Below are positions 9,648 through 20,740 of a stretch of DNA of 64,000 nt, piece after piece (the first letter of the stretch is position 1; each line of letters begins with the position of its first letter). The stretch lies in the NCBI RefSeq assembly GCF_000372725.1, contig NW_005201277.1, positions 134,347 through 198,346 on the forward strand. The letters are read 5' to 3'. The stretch is from Emiliania huxleyi CCMP1516 (Eukaryota; Haptophyta; Isochrysidales; Noelaerhabdaceae). The notes beneath the pieces are model-generated. The model was not told where the DNA came from, did not search any database, and saw only the letters and a list, made by a program, of their open reading frames with translations. A program made the position numbers and the translations under genes.

Positions 9648-12600
9648 CTGCGTGGCTCCTCCATCGCCGCGGGCGAGGCCGGAGGCATCACGCAGGCAAC
9701 CTCTCGGCCGTCGCCGATTTCTCGCGTAGGACGCACTGCTGTTTGTTTGAGAATGCCTCTGTTGAGCTCACGCGCAGGCCATCTCTGCCTTTTCGGTCGG
9801 CGCGTCGGGAGGGAGGGAGCTCGGCGCCACCTTCATCGACACGCCGGGCCACGAGCTGTTTGCTGCGATGCGCGAACGCGGTGCGCACGTGCCCCGGGCC
9901 AGTGCTTGCACTTTGAATGCCGTGCCAGCTCCTGCCCGTGGCCGGGCGTGGGGATGCGAGGGACTAGCCTGGCCCTTGCCCCACCACCTTGTGTGTGTGG
10001 AGAAGTGTCCCGTACCCTTACCTTAGGCGCACACGCGACGGATCTGATAGTGCTCGTGGTGGCGCTTGACGCGGGCGTGCAGGCACGGCTCGCGCTGCGC
10101 CACTCCCAACATCTCCCCATATCTCCCCATATCTCCCCATCTCTCGCGCAGGCACGGCTCGCGCTGCGTCACTCCCTATATCTCCCCATATCTCCCCATC
10201 TCTCCCCATCTCTCCCCATATCTCCCCATATCTCCCCATCTCTCGCGCAGGCACGGCTCGCGCTGCGTCACTCCCCATATCTCCCCATATCTCCCCATAT
10301 CTCCCCATATCTCCCCATATCTCGCGCAGGCACGGCTCGCGCTGCGCCACTCCCAACATCTCCCCATATCTCCCCATCTCTCCCCATCTCTCCCCATCTC
10401 TCCCCATCTCTCCCCATCTCTCGCGCAGGACACGACGCGAGAGGCGATTCGGTATGCGAAGGAGGTGCAGTGCCCTCTGGTGGTCGCCGCCAACAAGGTG
10501 GATAGACCTGGCGGACCCGAGGCGGTGGCGAAGCTGTCGCAGCAGCTGCTGGAGGAGCAGGTCGTGCTGGAGGCGTACGGCGGCGAGGTGCCGGGAGATA
10601 TGGGGAGATATGGGGAGATGTTGGGAGAGATGGAGGCGTACGGCGGCGAGGTGCCGGGAGAGATGGGGAGAGATGGGGAGATGTTGGGAGAGATGGAGGC
10701 GTACGGCGGCGAGGTGCCGCTCATGCCACGAGGGGAGATCACCCGAGATGACCGGAGATTGCCCGAGGTTAGGGGAGATCGCCCGAGATGACCCGAGATT
10801 GCGTGAGGTTAGGTGCCGCTCGTGCCAGTCTCCGCGACTAAGCGGGTTGGGCTGGAAGAGCTTCTCGACAGCATAGCGCTGCAGGCCGATGATAGGAATA
10901 AGAATGAGAATAACAATGATGCAGGCGGAGATGCTCGAGCTGCATCTCCCCCATATCTCCCCCACATCTCCCCCATATCTCCCCCATCTCGCCACATCTC
11001 ACCTTGCAGGCGGAGATGCTCGAGCTGCATCTCCCCCATATCTCCCCCACATCTCCCCCATATCTCCCCCCCATCTCCCCCATATCTCCCCCACATCTCC
11101 CCCATATCTCCCCCATCTCCCCCATATCTCCCCCATCTCCCCCATATCTCCCCCATCTCCCCACATCTCACCTTGCAGGCGGAGATGCTCGAGCTGCATC
11201 TCCCCCATATCTCCCCACATCTCCCCCATATCTCCCCATATCTCCCCCCCATCCCCCCCATCTCCCCACATCTCACCTTGCAGGCGGAGATGCTCGAGCT
11301 GCGCGCGGCGCCCGACGGACCCGCGGAAGGGACGGTCCTCGCCGAGATATGGGGAGATATGGGGAGATATGGGGAGATATGGGGAGATATGGGGAGATAT
11401 GGGGAGATATGGGGACGGTCCTCGCCGAGATGCTATGCTCTCTTCATTCTCAGCCGATCACCTCCGGTGCCGCGTCTACGCTACCCCGCGCTTCCTCCCC
11501 GCCACGCGCTGATCAACTGCCGCACGGCCGTGCAGGCCATATCTCCCCATATCTCCCCATATCTCCCCACACGGCCGTGCAGGCTATCTCGTGAGCCTGC
11601 GGGCAGCACAGACAACACATGCGCCATAGGTCCTCGAGTCGGTGATGAGCAAGGGTCTCGGGATCCTCAGCACGGTGCCACCCGCCGCCGCGCGTCTCTC
11701 CCCTCTCCCTAGAAGCAACTCCGGCGCAGCAGATGCTGCCGGGTCGCAGTTGTTGGTTCGGGACGTATTCACAGCAGTATGGCGGGGCCCCCTGCCCCTG
11801 GAGTGTGTTTAGGTCGCAGATGCGGCGCCACACACACACACGGGCAGCAGAAGGCCCTGCGCCCCGTTGCCCATTGCTTTTCAGTGCTGCCGAGCCGGCC
11901 GAGTGTAGATCGTAGTCCCTCGCGCTCTGCCCATCCAGCCAGCCGCGCGTCATCCGCCTCTCTCGTGTATGCGCCCTCCATATTTTGTCCTGCCCTGCCC
12001 CTGCCCTGCCCTGCCGCACTACACTGCCCGCACACTGCCGCACAACTGGCCTGCCCGATCCCCTACCTGCCCCGGGTGTGAAACCCACACTGCCCACCCC
12101 TGCCCATCCCACACTGCCCAGCTGTGAATAACCGCCCGCTCGCGAGGTCTCGGAGAAACTTAGGGTATATCAAGGGAGCACCAGGGTGATGAGCGCGCCC
12201 CATATCTCCCCATATCTCCCCATATCTCCCCATATCTCGGATTACGGACACACTTCTCCCCCGCGCCTGTGCACGCGCCAGGTGCTGGTGCAGCGCGGCG
12301 CTCTCCGGCAGGGCGACCATGTTGTCGCCGGCCAGAGCTGGGGCAAGGTGCGGCCGCTGCTGGGCGAGGAGGGGGCATATCTCCCCACAGCTCCCCATCC
12401 ATTCCCCCCGCACCTGAGGTGCGGCTGCTGCTGGATGAGGAGGGGGCGCAGCTGTCGGAGGCGGGTCCGGCCGTGCCGGTGCGCGTGAGCGGCGTGCGAG
12501 AGATGCCGCGAGCTGGCGACGAGCTGCTGGTGGTGGGGCCGTCGGTGTCTCGTCTCTCCCCCCCTTGCAGCGGCGCCTCTTATATAGGCGACGAGCTGCT

Positions 12601-14274
12601 GCGTGGGGCCGTCGGTGTCTCGTCTCTCCCCCCCTTGCAGCGGCGCCTCTTATATAGGCGACGAGCTGCTGGTGGTGCCGTCCGAGGCGCGCGCCAAGGA
12701 GGTTGTCGAGTTCCGGCTGTTGCGTGCCGAGGCGCAGGCGGGCGCACCCCCTACCCCCACGGTACCCGAACCCATTCCCTACCCCCACGGTACCCGAACC
12801 CATCCTCTACCCCCACGGTACCCGACCCACCCCCCCCCCCCCCCCACCCCCACACACACACGCGCGCTGCCCTTCTCCCTGGGAAGCGTGCACACGACGC
12901 CTCCCTCCTGTGTGCCGACGCGCAGGCGCTCGCCGCCGCAGCGCCGCGGCGCGGGAGAAAGGGGGGAGGTGCAAAGCTGCTGCCGGCGCTGCTCAAGGCG
13001 GAGTCGTTTGGCTCGCTCGAGGCCGCGCGGGGGAGGGTGTCGCCCCACTCCCCTGTTCACAGCTACACGGGGCCGACAGCTGTGAACAGGCCGCGCGGGA
13101 GGGCCTGTCCCACTTCCCGAGCGCGCGTGTCGAGCTCAAGCTGGTGGCGGGGGAGGGTGGGGCCGGTCGGCACCCCTCCCCTACCTCCACAGTACCCAAA
13201 CCCACCCCCCTAGGTGCGGGAGGGGGTGGGGCCGGTCACAGAGTCGGACGTGCAGCTGGCGCAGAGCGTCGGCGCGCAGGCGGTCGCCTGAGGAGCCTCG
13301 CGGCAGCGTCGAGAGTAGCGCTGCAGACCAGAGATGGTCCCGCAGGTGATCGCCTTCAACGTGCCTCTGGAGAGCAAGGCCGCCGGCCTCGCCGCCACGC
13401 TGCAGGTGCCCGTCCACTCGCACAGCATCATCTACGCCCTCGTCGACGCTGCCAAGGAGATGCTGGAGGCCCCGGCCGTCGACCCGCGCGGCGGGGGCGG
13501 AGATTGGGCGGAGATTGGGCGGAGATTGAGCCGAGGTTGGGGCCGGGACTAGGCGGCGATCGAGCCCGTGGTGGAGGCGCGGGAGACGGGGGAGGCAGAC
13601 GTGCTCGAGGTCTTCACGCTCACACTCAACCGCAAGGACCGCGCCGTCGGCATGTCCAAGCACACCGCCGTCGCCGGCTCTCGCGTGACGGCCGGCCAGG
13701 CTTCGGCGGGCAGCGCGGTGCGGGTGGTGCGGGGCGGCGAGGTGACGCATGAGGGGGGGGCGTCCTCTCGGGTCGTCTCGGGTCGTCTCGGGTCGTCTCG
13801 GGTCGTCTCGGGTCGTCTCGGGTCGTCTCGGGTCATCTCGGGTCCTCTCGGGTCCTCTCGGGTCCTCTCGGGTCCTCTCGGGTACCTCGGGTCCTCTCGG
13901 GTCCTCTCGGGTCCTCTCGGGTACCTCGGGTCATCTCGGGTCCTCTCGGCACCAGGTGATCCACGAGGGGGACGTCATCTCGCTCAAGCACTTCAAGCAG
14001 GAGGTGCGGGACGGCCTTGCACCTTGAATGCCGTGCGGCTCCCGTCGTCTAGACGTGGAGTCGCGAGGGTCGCCCGGCCCTTGCCCCACCACCTTGTGTG
14101 TGTGGAGACGTTAACCTTGCGTGACCTTACCAGGTGCGGACGATGAAGAAGGGGTCCGAGTGTGGGCTCATCCTCCGCGACTACGCCGACCTGCAGAGCG
14201 GCGACACCATCCAGTTCTACGAGCTCATCTCGCGCCGGCCGTCGCTGTACGAGGAGCAAGGGTCGGCCAAGTGA
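9195..14274 (+). CDS. Organellar (probably mitochondrial) translation initiation factor IF-2
   Basis: GTPase that places initiator tRNA on the small ribosomal subunit. Exons: 9195-9695, 9778-9880, 10027-10082, 10429-10587, 10813-10884, 11284-about 11346, 12282-12347, 12419-12515, 12658-12737, 12926-13021, 13090-13143, 13214-13279, 13346-13468, 13553-13741, 13956-14003, 14134-14274. Motifs in order: Arg/Ala-rich presequence, GHVDHGKT (G1), [13 protein letters not shown] (G3), NKVD (G4), SATK (G5), [17 protein letters not shown] (domain II), then [29 protein letters not shown] and the C-terminal [17 protein letters not shown]. About 636 residues. Apart from exon 6 all exon groups keep frame. 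The link from exon 6 ([10 protein letters not shown]) to exon 7 is unresolved, and the usual short 'LDKGRG' segment is not seen. Eight introns start GC and six GT; most begin with a copy of the next exon. Confidence 0.88.
9881..10026 (+). mobile_element. Family A introner forming IF-2 intron 2 (146 nt)
   Basis: Core features: GCTTGCACTTTGAATGCCGT, GCTCCTG, GGCCCTTGCCCCACCACCTT, GTGTGTGTGGAGAAG, then CCTTACCTTAG. Flanks GGTGCGCACG and AGGCGCACACG are near-duplicates. Splicing joins RERG to [10 protein letters not shown]. Confidence 0.75.
10083..10428 (+). repeat. IF-2 intron 3: GC-AG intron made of 10-bp ATCTCCCCAT repeats
   Basis: GC donor (GTGCAG|GCACGG), acceptor CGCGCAG|GACACG. The inside is four blocks of ATCTCCCCAT arrays, each introduced by GCGCAGGCACGGCTCGCGCT, so the donor region itself has been duplicated with the array. 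Confidence 0.8.
10588..10812 (+). repeat. IF-2 intron 4 with two extra copies of the exon end
   Basis: The exon end GAGGCGTACGGCGGCGAGGT recurs at about 10630 and 10695 inside the intron, separated by GATATGGGGA repeats. The intron starts GTGCCG and the next exon starts GTGCCGCTCGTGCCA; the third intronic copy reads GTGCCGCTCATGCCA. Alternative donors could therefore add in-frame material. Confidence 0.7.
10885..11283 (+). repeat. IF-2 intron 5 with repeated acceptor/exon start and ATCTCCCCC arrays
   Basis: GC donor (CTGCAG|GCCGAT). GCAGGCGGAGATGCTCGAGC, the start of the next exon with its acceptor, occurs three times inside the intron (near 10920, 11008 and 11176) and once as the true exon start at 11284. 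The copies are separated by CATATCTCCCCC arrays. Confidence 0.75.
11343..12281 (+). other. Large unresolved IF-2 intron (about 0.9 kb)
   Basis: Begins with ATATGGGGAG repeats (11343-11415) bordered by two copies of GACGGTCCTCGCCGAGAT. ACGGCCGTGCAGGC occurs twice around ATCTCCCCAT repeats (11524-11586). The middle (11600-12180) shows no coding sequence. More ATATCTCCCC repeats lie at 12200-12240. It may hide a short exon that I could not identify. Confidence 0.5.
13742..13955 (+). repeat. IF-2 intron 13: TCTCGGGTCG 10-bp tandem repeats
   Basis: Starts GTGACGCATGAGGGGG and the downstream exon starts GTGATCCACGAGGGGG, an imperfect 23-nt copy. The interior is TCTCGGGTCG or TCTCGGGTCC in more than 15 copies. 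A degenerate relative is at 41592-41745. Confidence 0.8.
14004..14133 (+). mobile_element. Family A introner forming the last IF-2 intron (130 nt)
   Basis: Bounds AG|GTGCGGGACG and CAG|GTGCGGACG, a direct repeat of about 10 nt. The inside has CCTTGCACCTTGAATGCCGT, CTAGACGTGGAGTCGCGAGG, CCCTTGCCCCACCACCTTGT and GTGTGTGGAGACG. Splicing joins KHFKQE to [12 protein letters not shown]. Confidence 0.8.
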
Positions 14275-14554
14275 TACACGCCTTCAGTTTTGTTATCGAG
14301 AGCGGCGCATCCGCTATGGCCTATGCATCTAGTGTCGTCATCCATTCCAGCTGTGAGAGAACCTGATCGAGGTACGGCTGTGTCCAAAATAATGGTTAAT
14401 GCTGTTTTTTAGCACTTTTAAGTTTTATCTTGCGACGGCCAGTTTTGCGACGGTGTATCATTCACAATTTCACTTTACGTGGCTGGGTTCACAGCGATTG
14501 TAGGTAAGTGGAGGGACCAATGTGTATCGCGCGCCTTGCAGAGGGATCGCACGA
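14275..14554. other. Short AT-richer region between IF-2 and the retrotransposon ORF
   Basis: Probably the IF-2 3' end followed by the truncated 5' part of the element. It includes TTGCGACGGCCAGTTTTGCGACGG. No separate gene seen. Confidence 0.4.
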
Positions 14555-17500
14555 ATGGAAGAAGCTTACAAAGACCAATCATCCCCGGCGATCACCCGAA
14601 GGATGGCCAAACTACACGAAAGATACGCGGAAGCCTTAGCGAAAAGAAAAGCCAACGCCGAGACCGAGAGACGCAAGGCCGAGCTCAAACAACGTCCCAC
14701 GAAGAGCTTCTTTCGAAAGCTCCAGCCGGGGCACGCGTCGAGAACCATCTCCTCCCTACACCGCACACCCGACTGGGACAAGCCAGATGAGAAAAACGGG
14801 GTCACGACGGACCCAGACGAGATATGCGACGAACTAGCGAGGTACTATCAATGGCTGTTCGGACCAAAACAAACCATAAAACAAAAACGAGACATCTTAC
14901 TGACAAAACTGGAGGAAGGACAGCGCTTCTCGGACGCTGACGCCACAGACATGGGCAAACCTTTCAACAAACACGAGGTCCGCGACGCGATCAATCTCAT
15001 GAAAGAGGGGAAATCACCAGGCCCCGACCGACTCTCACCAACTTTCTACAAGATGTTCCAGAGAATTCTCATACCCCACCTAGTCGACCTCTTCAACGAG
15101 GCCGCGAAGACCGGACACCTCCCCGAGTGCCTCACACAAGGAGACATCATATGCCTCTATAAAAAGGGCGATCCGAGAGAAATTAGAAACTACAGGCCAC
15201 TCACCATGCTCCAAGTGGGCTACAAGGTCTATGCCCGCATACTAGTCAACAGGCTCAAGACTAGGATCACCAAGGTGATCTCCCCAGCCCAGCTGGGATT
15301 CGTCCCGGGTAGAATAATTAACGAGGCCTCTCACCTCCTGAAACTCATCCAAGCATACACAGACGAGATGGACCAAGAAGGAATCATTTTAGCGCTCGAC
15401 TGGGAAAAAGCCTTCGACAGAGTCAGCTGGGAATACATGCACGAGGCGATGCACGCTCTAAACATGGGCGAAGAAGCCATCGCCAAGATGGGCCTACTAT
15501 CAAACACAAAATTCCCCCCCACAAGACGAGTCAAGGCGAATGGTAAAAAGAGTAACCCCTTTGACATCAGATCCGGAGTCCCACAAGGATGCCCATTCTC
15601 TCCCCTAGCATTCCTCCTCGTAGCCGAGGCACTGACAAGGATGCTCGAAGAGGGAGTCGATATAGACGGCCAACACGTACGACCAGAAGGTATCCAGATT
15701 ACCGACCCAGATGATAGATCTCTCCTAGTTGAGTTAGTAGCGTCTCTCTTCGCAGATGACACCCAGGCACTACTCAAAGACTACGCCCAAATTGACAAGC
15801 TGTGGATAATACTACAGATTTATGAGGAAGCCACAGGGATGAGAGCTAACCCCAACAAGTTCGAAGGGATACGACTGGGACCACTGAAGCACCAACCGCC
15901 GCCGACACTAAACGGGAGGAGCAGACTCATCAAATGGCTAGAGAGAGGGAGCTACACTAAAATACTAGGAATACCATACTACCTCGAAGAGACCCAAGAA
16001 GAGTCCAATAAATTCTGGGAAGAACTCTACACCAAAATCAAGGTTTCAATGGCGAGCCTAAGAGGACTCAAAGACATGAAGATCACAGGAAGAGCGCTAG
16101 TCGCCAATTTTAAAATCTTCTCTCGTCCCAGATACTGGGCGTTCACGATGGACCCACCCGAGTGGTTCAACGAACAGCTCATCACGGACGTAAACCACCT
16201 TATGTGGGACAAGCACCCCGCCCTGGACCCCGAAGAGGAAGGGTCATACGAGGACCTAGACAGAGCCCCGTGGATTAAGAACCCACATGCCCCGAGAAGA
16301 CTAGAGTGGAGCGCTGGCGGGGGCACCCCCCCCAAACACGAGCTCATAGGCCTAGGAGTCGCCCTTTGCGACTGGGAGCAACACGTCAAAGCCATACGAG
16401 CAAAAGCACTTCTCAGATACCTAGACGCAAGCAGAGGCCAGTATAAGACCCTCCTCGACTTGTGGCTCGCCAGAGCCGAGATAGGACGATCCTCAGTACT
16501 AACCTCATGCAAGGCCTACGACCTCACCAGATGCCTCGACCCGGGGGCGCAACGAAGGGATGCCCCCTCCAAGCTGCCGTCATTCTGGATCAAGGCCATA
16601 AATGATATAAGAGAGCTCCAACTAAAATATTTAGGATCAGACAACCCGCTCGAGGCGCGCTCCACACCAATCTTTAACAACCCTACCCTCCCCCTCCCCC
16701 CCTCAATAACGAAATTTCACAATCTCTTCAACACAGCCCAACTACTCACAGTCACGAACTACTTCACATCGGACGATACCGCATACCTCGCCACCTCCAT
16801 CGACCCATACATCAATTTCCGCTACCCCAGATCGACAGATGAACAGATAATCGTGCCGCTAACAGGAGGCAAATGGCACACCACGGACCGAGCGAAAGTG
16901 TACTACGCCTGGCACGAGCTAGGTATAATCCTCAACAAAGGGGGGTTCAACCCTGCGCACAGGAAGGCCAACCTCCTAAAAAGGGAAATCTGGCACGGCT
17001 ACGACCGCAGCCTGAAAATGCTACAAAGACCGCCAGTAGCAGCCAAGCTCCGAACTCTCTCCACGAAGGTCAAACTAGAGCTCAGAGTCAAATTATTGAA
17101 CCTACACGACGGCCCAGTAGTCACGAACAAAGGCAGACACCCTCGACAAACAACAACGGGCCCAGCCCCATCGCCAAAGGAAAAATTCGAACCAGCACGA
17201 GTCTACACCTACCTTGACGTAGAGGACACAGTAGCAAACAACCACAAGTACCTGGTACGAACCCTCAAAAAGAGAGCCGGACATTGGCACGAGGAATACT
17301 GGCTAGCCGAACAAGACGCCAAAGGAATAGTCCACCCAGGAACGAAAATAACTAAGGACGAATTCCTCAGACTGAACCCACTACCCGCCCTACAGTGGGG
17401 ACAAGGCTACAAAGAGAGCGAGGAGGTGGCCTGGCCACACCCTGCGACATACACATTCGACGGGATCGACAAACCACTCGATCAGATAAGCGTCGGCGAC

Positions 17501-18385
17501 ATCACAAAGTACCTGAGCAGGAAGAATATGACCCAACCCAAGATCTTCAAAAACTGGGAGAAGGACCTCCTACAAAGCCCAGGGTGGATAAGAGAGGCAG
17601 GAAGAGACTCATGGGCGCGAGTACCGCGACCCGACCGACCGCACGACAGCTCGTCAAGATTCCGCCACAAAGTTGAGACAAGCAACAAAGTAGTCCACCC
17701 CCAGGATTGGATTCACGCGGCAAGAGCAATACACAGCACGCTAGTTCCGCCCACAATCACCGACAACTATTGCCGACACATCCTCTACAGGAAGCTGGTC
17801 CTTCGGAAACAGCTCAAGGCGTACGGACTAGACACCACAACACACACGAGGTGCAGGCTTTGTAACAGAACCTCCGAAACGCTGCGACACCTCGACGTAT
17901 GCCCAGTCGTCCGGGCGGTCTTTGCACAAGGAGAGTCACTAGACATACAACCGCCGAGATTACTCACCATCATCGGAACCTCGGCAGACACGCCTGAGGT
18001 CCACAACGCACTTCACCTACACATGTGGAATCAAATAATAGTCTCCTTCTACGAGGAGGAAGACATCAAACCCGAACAAACCTGGAAGGCGGTCTTGAAC
18101 CTATTAGTGAGAAACATGCAAGCGTACTCGGGAGAGGCCAAAACTAGGCTCCGACGAATAAGACGCAAGAGCGACCGAGTCAGCGATTCGACCATGAAAG
18201 AAATCAGCGACAAAGTAGAACCCATGGGGACGATTGACTACTACGGCAGACTACGACTGAGCAGGCGAGTGAATGAAGAACTAAGGAGAGTGGGACTCGA
18301 CCACCTCACCACAGAAGAGGCGACGACTCACGCACGAGAGATCAAGTTTGTCAAGGCCTCACAAGCTAGCACATCGAACACCTAA
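14555..18385 (+). mobile_element. Non-LTR (LINE-like) retrotransposon, 5'-truncated, reverse transcriptase ORF
   Basis: One uninterrupted frame of about 1,276 residues (open a little upstream of ATG 14555). Reverse transcriptase blocks in order: GKSPGPDRLSPTFYKMF, ICLYKKGDPREIRNYRPLTM, SPAQLGFVPGRIINEA, LALDWEKAFDRVSWEY, SGVPQGCPFSPLAFLLVAEA, ASLFADDTQAL (catalytic FADD) and TGMRANPNKFEGI. Near the C-terminus there is a Zn-knuckle-like CRLCNRTSETLRHLDVC. No upstream APE-type endonuclease is present, as expected after 5' truncation. GC is clearly lower and codon use more A-ending than in neighbouring genes, and no introns are present. The intact frame suggests recent insertion. It belongs to the long-ORF LINE superfamily by motif order; the clade is not determined. 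Confidence 0.85.
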
Positions 18386-19246
18386 AGACTTAAAGGCATC
18401 ACACTACAAGGAACGCGGCTGAGCTGACTCCCTGTAGGGGGCACCTCGGTGAACCAGGGACTAGGATCTCGCGCAGACGACACAGGGCGTGCTGCGCCTC
18501 GCGCGATCCCTGGCGCAGAGGAGGCTGAGCCGCCGAACTTAGGATGCCTGCAAAGGCTGGCGAAAGCCGAAAAGAGGAACCTCTTAGCGCCATCGCCACG
18601 GAGGGCCGCCCTTATCACCGGCCCGCCGCACACCAACCTTCCATGGTGCATTTCCGCATTCATCAGCCAGATCATGTCATGGGGAGAGCTTTATGCACTG
18701 ACGTTACTGGAGAAGGGAGGGGGGAGGTAAAATTCTAGGCGAATGCGAAGAGTTAATATCTAGCCCGACTGCTCTCGCCGTCGGCCGATCTTTTCGTACT
18801 GCGAAGGGCGCGCGGCAGCCCGGATGATCAGCACCGATGGCGACATTGAGCAGCGGGGCGGGCGGAAGGGCATGTTGCAATTTTGCGACGCAGCAGGTTC
18901 CAACACCACAGCTCACACAGGAAGAGCACTGTATCACTCTTCACTCTGGATGCGACAAGACTAGCCCGAAAATTATCAAGCCCCCGGCTAGGACTACGTA
19001 AAAGCAACACACGCAATAATGGACAGTGCCGCGGGGAAATCGAGTGTAGAGAGAGTATGAACGGGAATCGGGTGACGGGTTTCGAGGACTTCATGCTCTC
19101 GAGGACCGCGCCAACGAAGTAGTGGACAACGGGGCGAGGGATGTGTGCGCCCTCTGCTGAGTTGACTTGTGTTCGCCGCCGCCCAGGCAACGGGAGTTCT
19201 CCTGCTTCTGACAAGGGACAGCGCCAGGCACGCAGCGCGATTTGAA
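18386..19246. other. Region after the LINE ORF, no gene seen
   Basis: Probably includes the 3' untranslated part of the LINE (to about 18740, after which GTAAAATTCTAGGCGAATGC appears). I see no clear poly-A or short-repeat tail or target-site duplication. Open frames on both strands lack recognisable domains. Confidence 0.4.
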
Positions 19247-20740
19247 ATGGTCTGCGCTCTCGAAATTCTTTTCTTCGCGAAGTCCACCCCGCCGCGCCGC
19301 TCGCGCCGCTCGCGCAGCATCGCCGCCGCCGCCTCCACCGCCGCCACCTATCCAGACACGCCGCCACCCGCCTGTCTCCTCGACCTCCCGACGGAGCTCC
19401 TCGTGCGCGCCCTCTCTCGCTGCAACAACCCCGCCGACATCGCTCGCGTCGCGGCCGTCTCGCTTCTCTTTCACGCCTCGCTTGTGGTGGAGGGCATCCG
19501 CTTGTGGGCGCGAGAGCGCGGCTTCGAGCTGCCGGCGCAGCCAGAGAACGAGGGCTGCGCCGTGCGGTGGCTGTGCTGTTCTGCGTTGCTGCGCGAGTCC
19601 AACCCGCCCGCGAGGGCGGCGGCAGGAATGCAGCACAGCGTTTTCATCGACGGGGAGGGGCGGCTCTCATCGTGCGGCTCAGCGCCGAATCAACGCCACC
19701 TCGGCCAAAGTCCAGGGCCACTTGGCCATGGTGAGGGCGTGACGCTGCTCAACACGCCGACCCTCCTCCCGTCGCCGCTGGGCGGCGAGCGCGCTGTGAG
19801 CGTGTCGGCCGCATCCGAGCACAACCTCGCCCTCGCCGCCGACGGCAGTGTCTGGAGCTGGGGCGTAGGAAGCGAGGGCAAGCTGGGCCACGGCGACGAG
19901 CAGCGCCAGCTGCTGCCCAAGAAGGTCGATACCTTGGCGGGGCAGCGCGTCGTCGCTGTGTCGGCGGGACTGCACCATTGCCTTGCCGTCACCGCCGACG
20001 GCGCCGTCTGGAGCTGGGGCTATGGAAACGACGGCCGTTTGGGCCACGGCGACGAGCAGCGCCAGCCGCTGCCGAAGAAGGTCGAGGCCTTGGTGGGTCA
20101 GCACGTCGTCGCCGTGTCGGGAGGAGTTTTCCACACCCTCGCCATCACTACCGACGGAGCCGTCTGGAGCTGGGGCGGTGGAAGCGATGGCCAGCTTGGC
20201 CACGGCAACCAGCAGCGCCAGCTGCTGCCGAGGAGGGTCGAGACCTTGGCTGGCCAACGCGTTGTCGCCGTGTCGGCTGGAGGCAACCACAGCCTCGTCA
20301 TCACCGCCAGCGGCGCTGTCTGGAGCTGGGGTTGGGGAGGCTATGGCCAGTTGGGCCACGGCGTCGTGCAGTACCAGCTGCTGCCACCAACGAAGGTCGA
20401 GGCCTTTGCTGGGCGGCGTGTCGTCGCCGTATCGGCTGGAGGCGATCACAGCCTCGCCCTCACTGCCGATGGCGCCGTCTGGAGCTGGGGCAATGGACGC
20501 TTTGGCCGGTTGGGCCACGGCGACGAGCGGCACGCTGAGCTGCTGCCGAGCAAGGTCGAGGCTTTGGCTGGGCAGCGCGTTGTCGCCGCGTCGGCTGGAC
20601 TGCACCACAGCCTCGCCCGCACCGCCGACGGCGCCGTCTTCACGTGGGGCAAGGGCGAAGACGGCCGCCTAGGCCACGGAGAGGACCTGTCGAACCAGCT
20701 GCAGCCCAAGAAGATCGAGGTGTGGGCGCCAGGGCAGTGA
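19247..20740 (+). CDS. F-box-like protein with RCC1 repeats
   Basis: About 497 residues from the ATG at 19247 (the frame is open from 19169). After a basic Ser/Arg/Pro leader comes LLDLPTELLVRALSRC...ADIARVAAVSLLFHA, an F-box-like helix set. Then come six clear RCC1 blades with the signature AVWSWG-G-x-x-G-x-LGHG (near 19850, 20005, 20155, 20310, 20470 and 20630) and one degenerate first blade (LSSCGSAPNQRHLGQ). RCC1 propellers act as guanine-nucleotide exchange or protein-binding platforms; with an F-box the protein may be a ubiquitin-ligase adaptor. The blades are highly similar at DNA level. No intron needed. The start codon is uncertain. Confidence 0.85.
   Translation: MVCALEILFFAKSTPPRRSRRSRSIAAAASTAATYPDTPPPACLLDLPTELLVRALSRCNNPADIARVAAVSLLFHASLVVEGIRLWARERGFELPAQPENEGCAVRWLCCSALLRESNPPARAAAGMQHSVFIDGEGRLSSCGSAPNQRHLGQSPGPLGHGEGVTLLNTPTLLPSPLGGERAVSVSAASEHNLALAADGSVWSWGVGSEGKLGHGDEQRQLLPKKVDTLAGQRVVAVSAGLHHCLAVTADGAVWSWGYGNDGRLGHGDEQRQPLPKKVEALVGQHVVAVSGGVFHTLAITTDGAVWSWGGGSDGQLGHGNQQRQLLPRRVETLAGQRVVAVSAGGNHSLVITASGAVWSWGWGGYGQLGHGVVQYQLLPPTKVEAFAGRRVVAVSAGGDHSLALTADGAVWSWGNGRFGRLGHGDERHAELLPSKVEALAGQRVVAASAGLHHSLARTADGAVFTWGKGEDGRLGHGEDLSNQLQPKKIEVWAPGQ

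Noticed and set aside
14555..18385. Group II intron or Penelope-type reverse transcriptase
   Set aside because: The block order, long thumb region and C-terminal Zn knuckle fit non-LTR LINEs; there is no maturase X/HNH or GIY-YIG motif.
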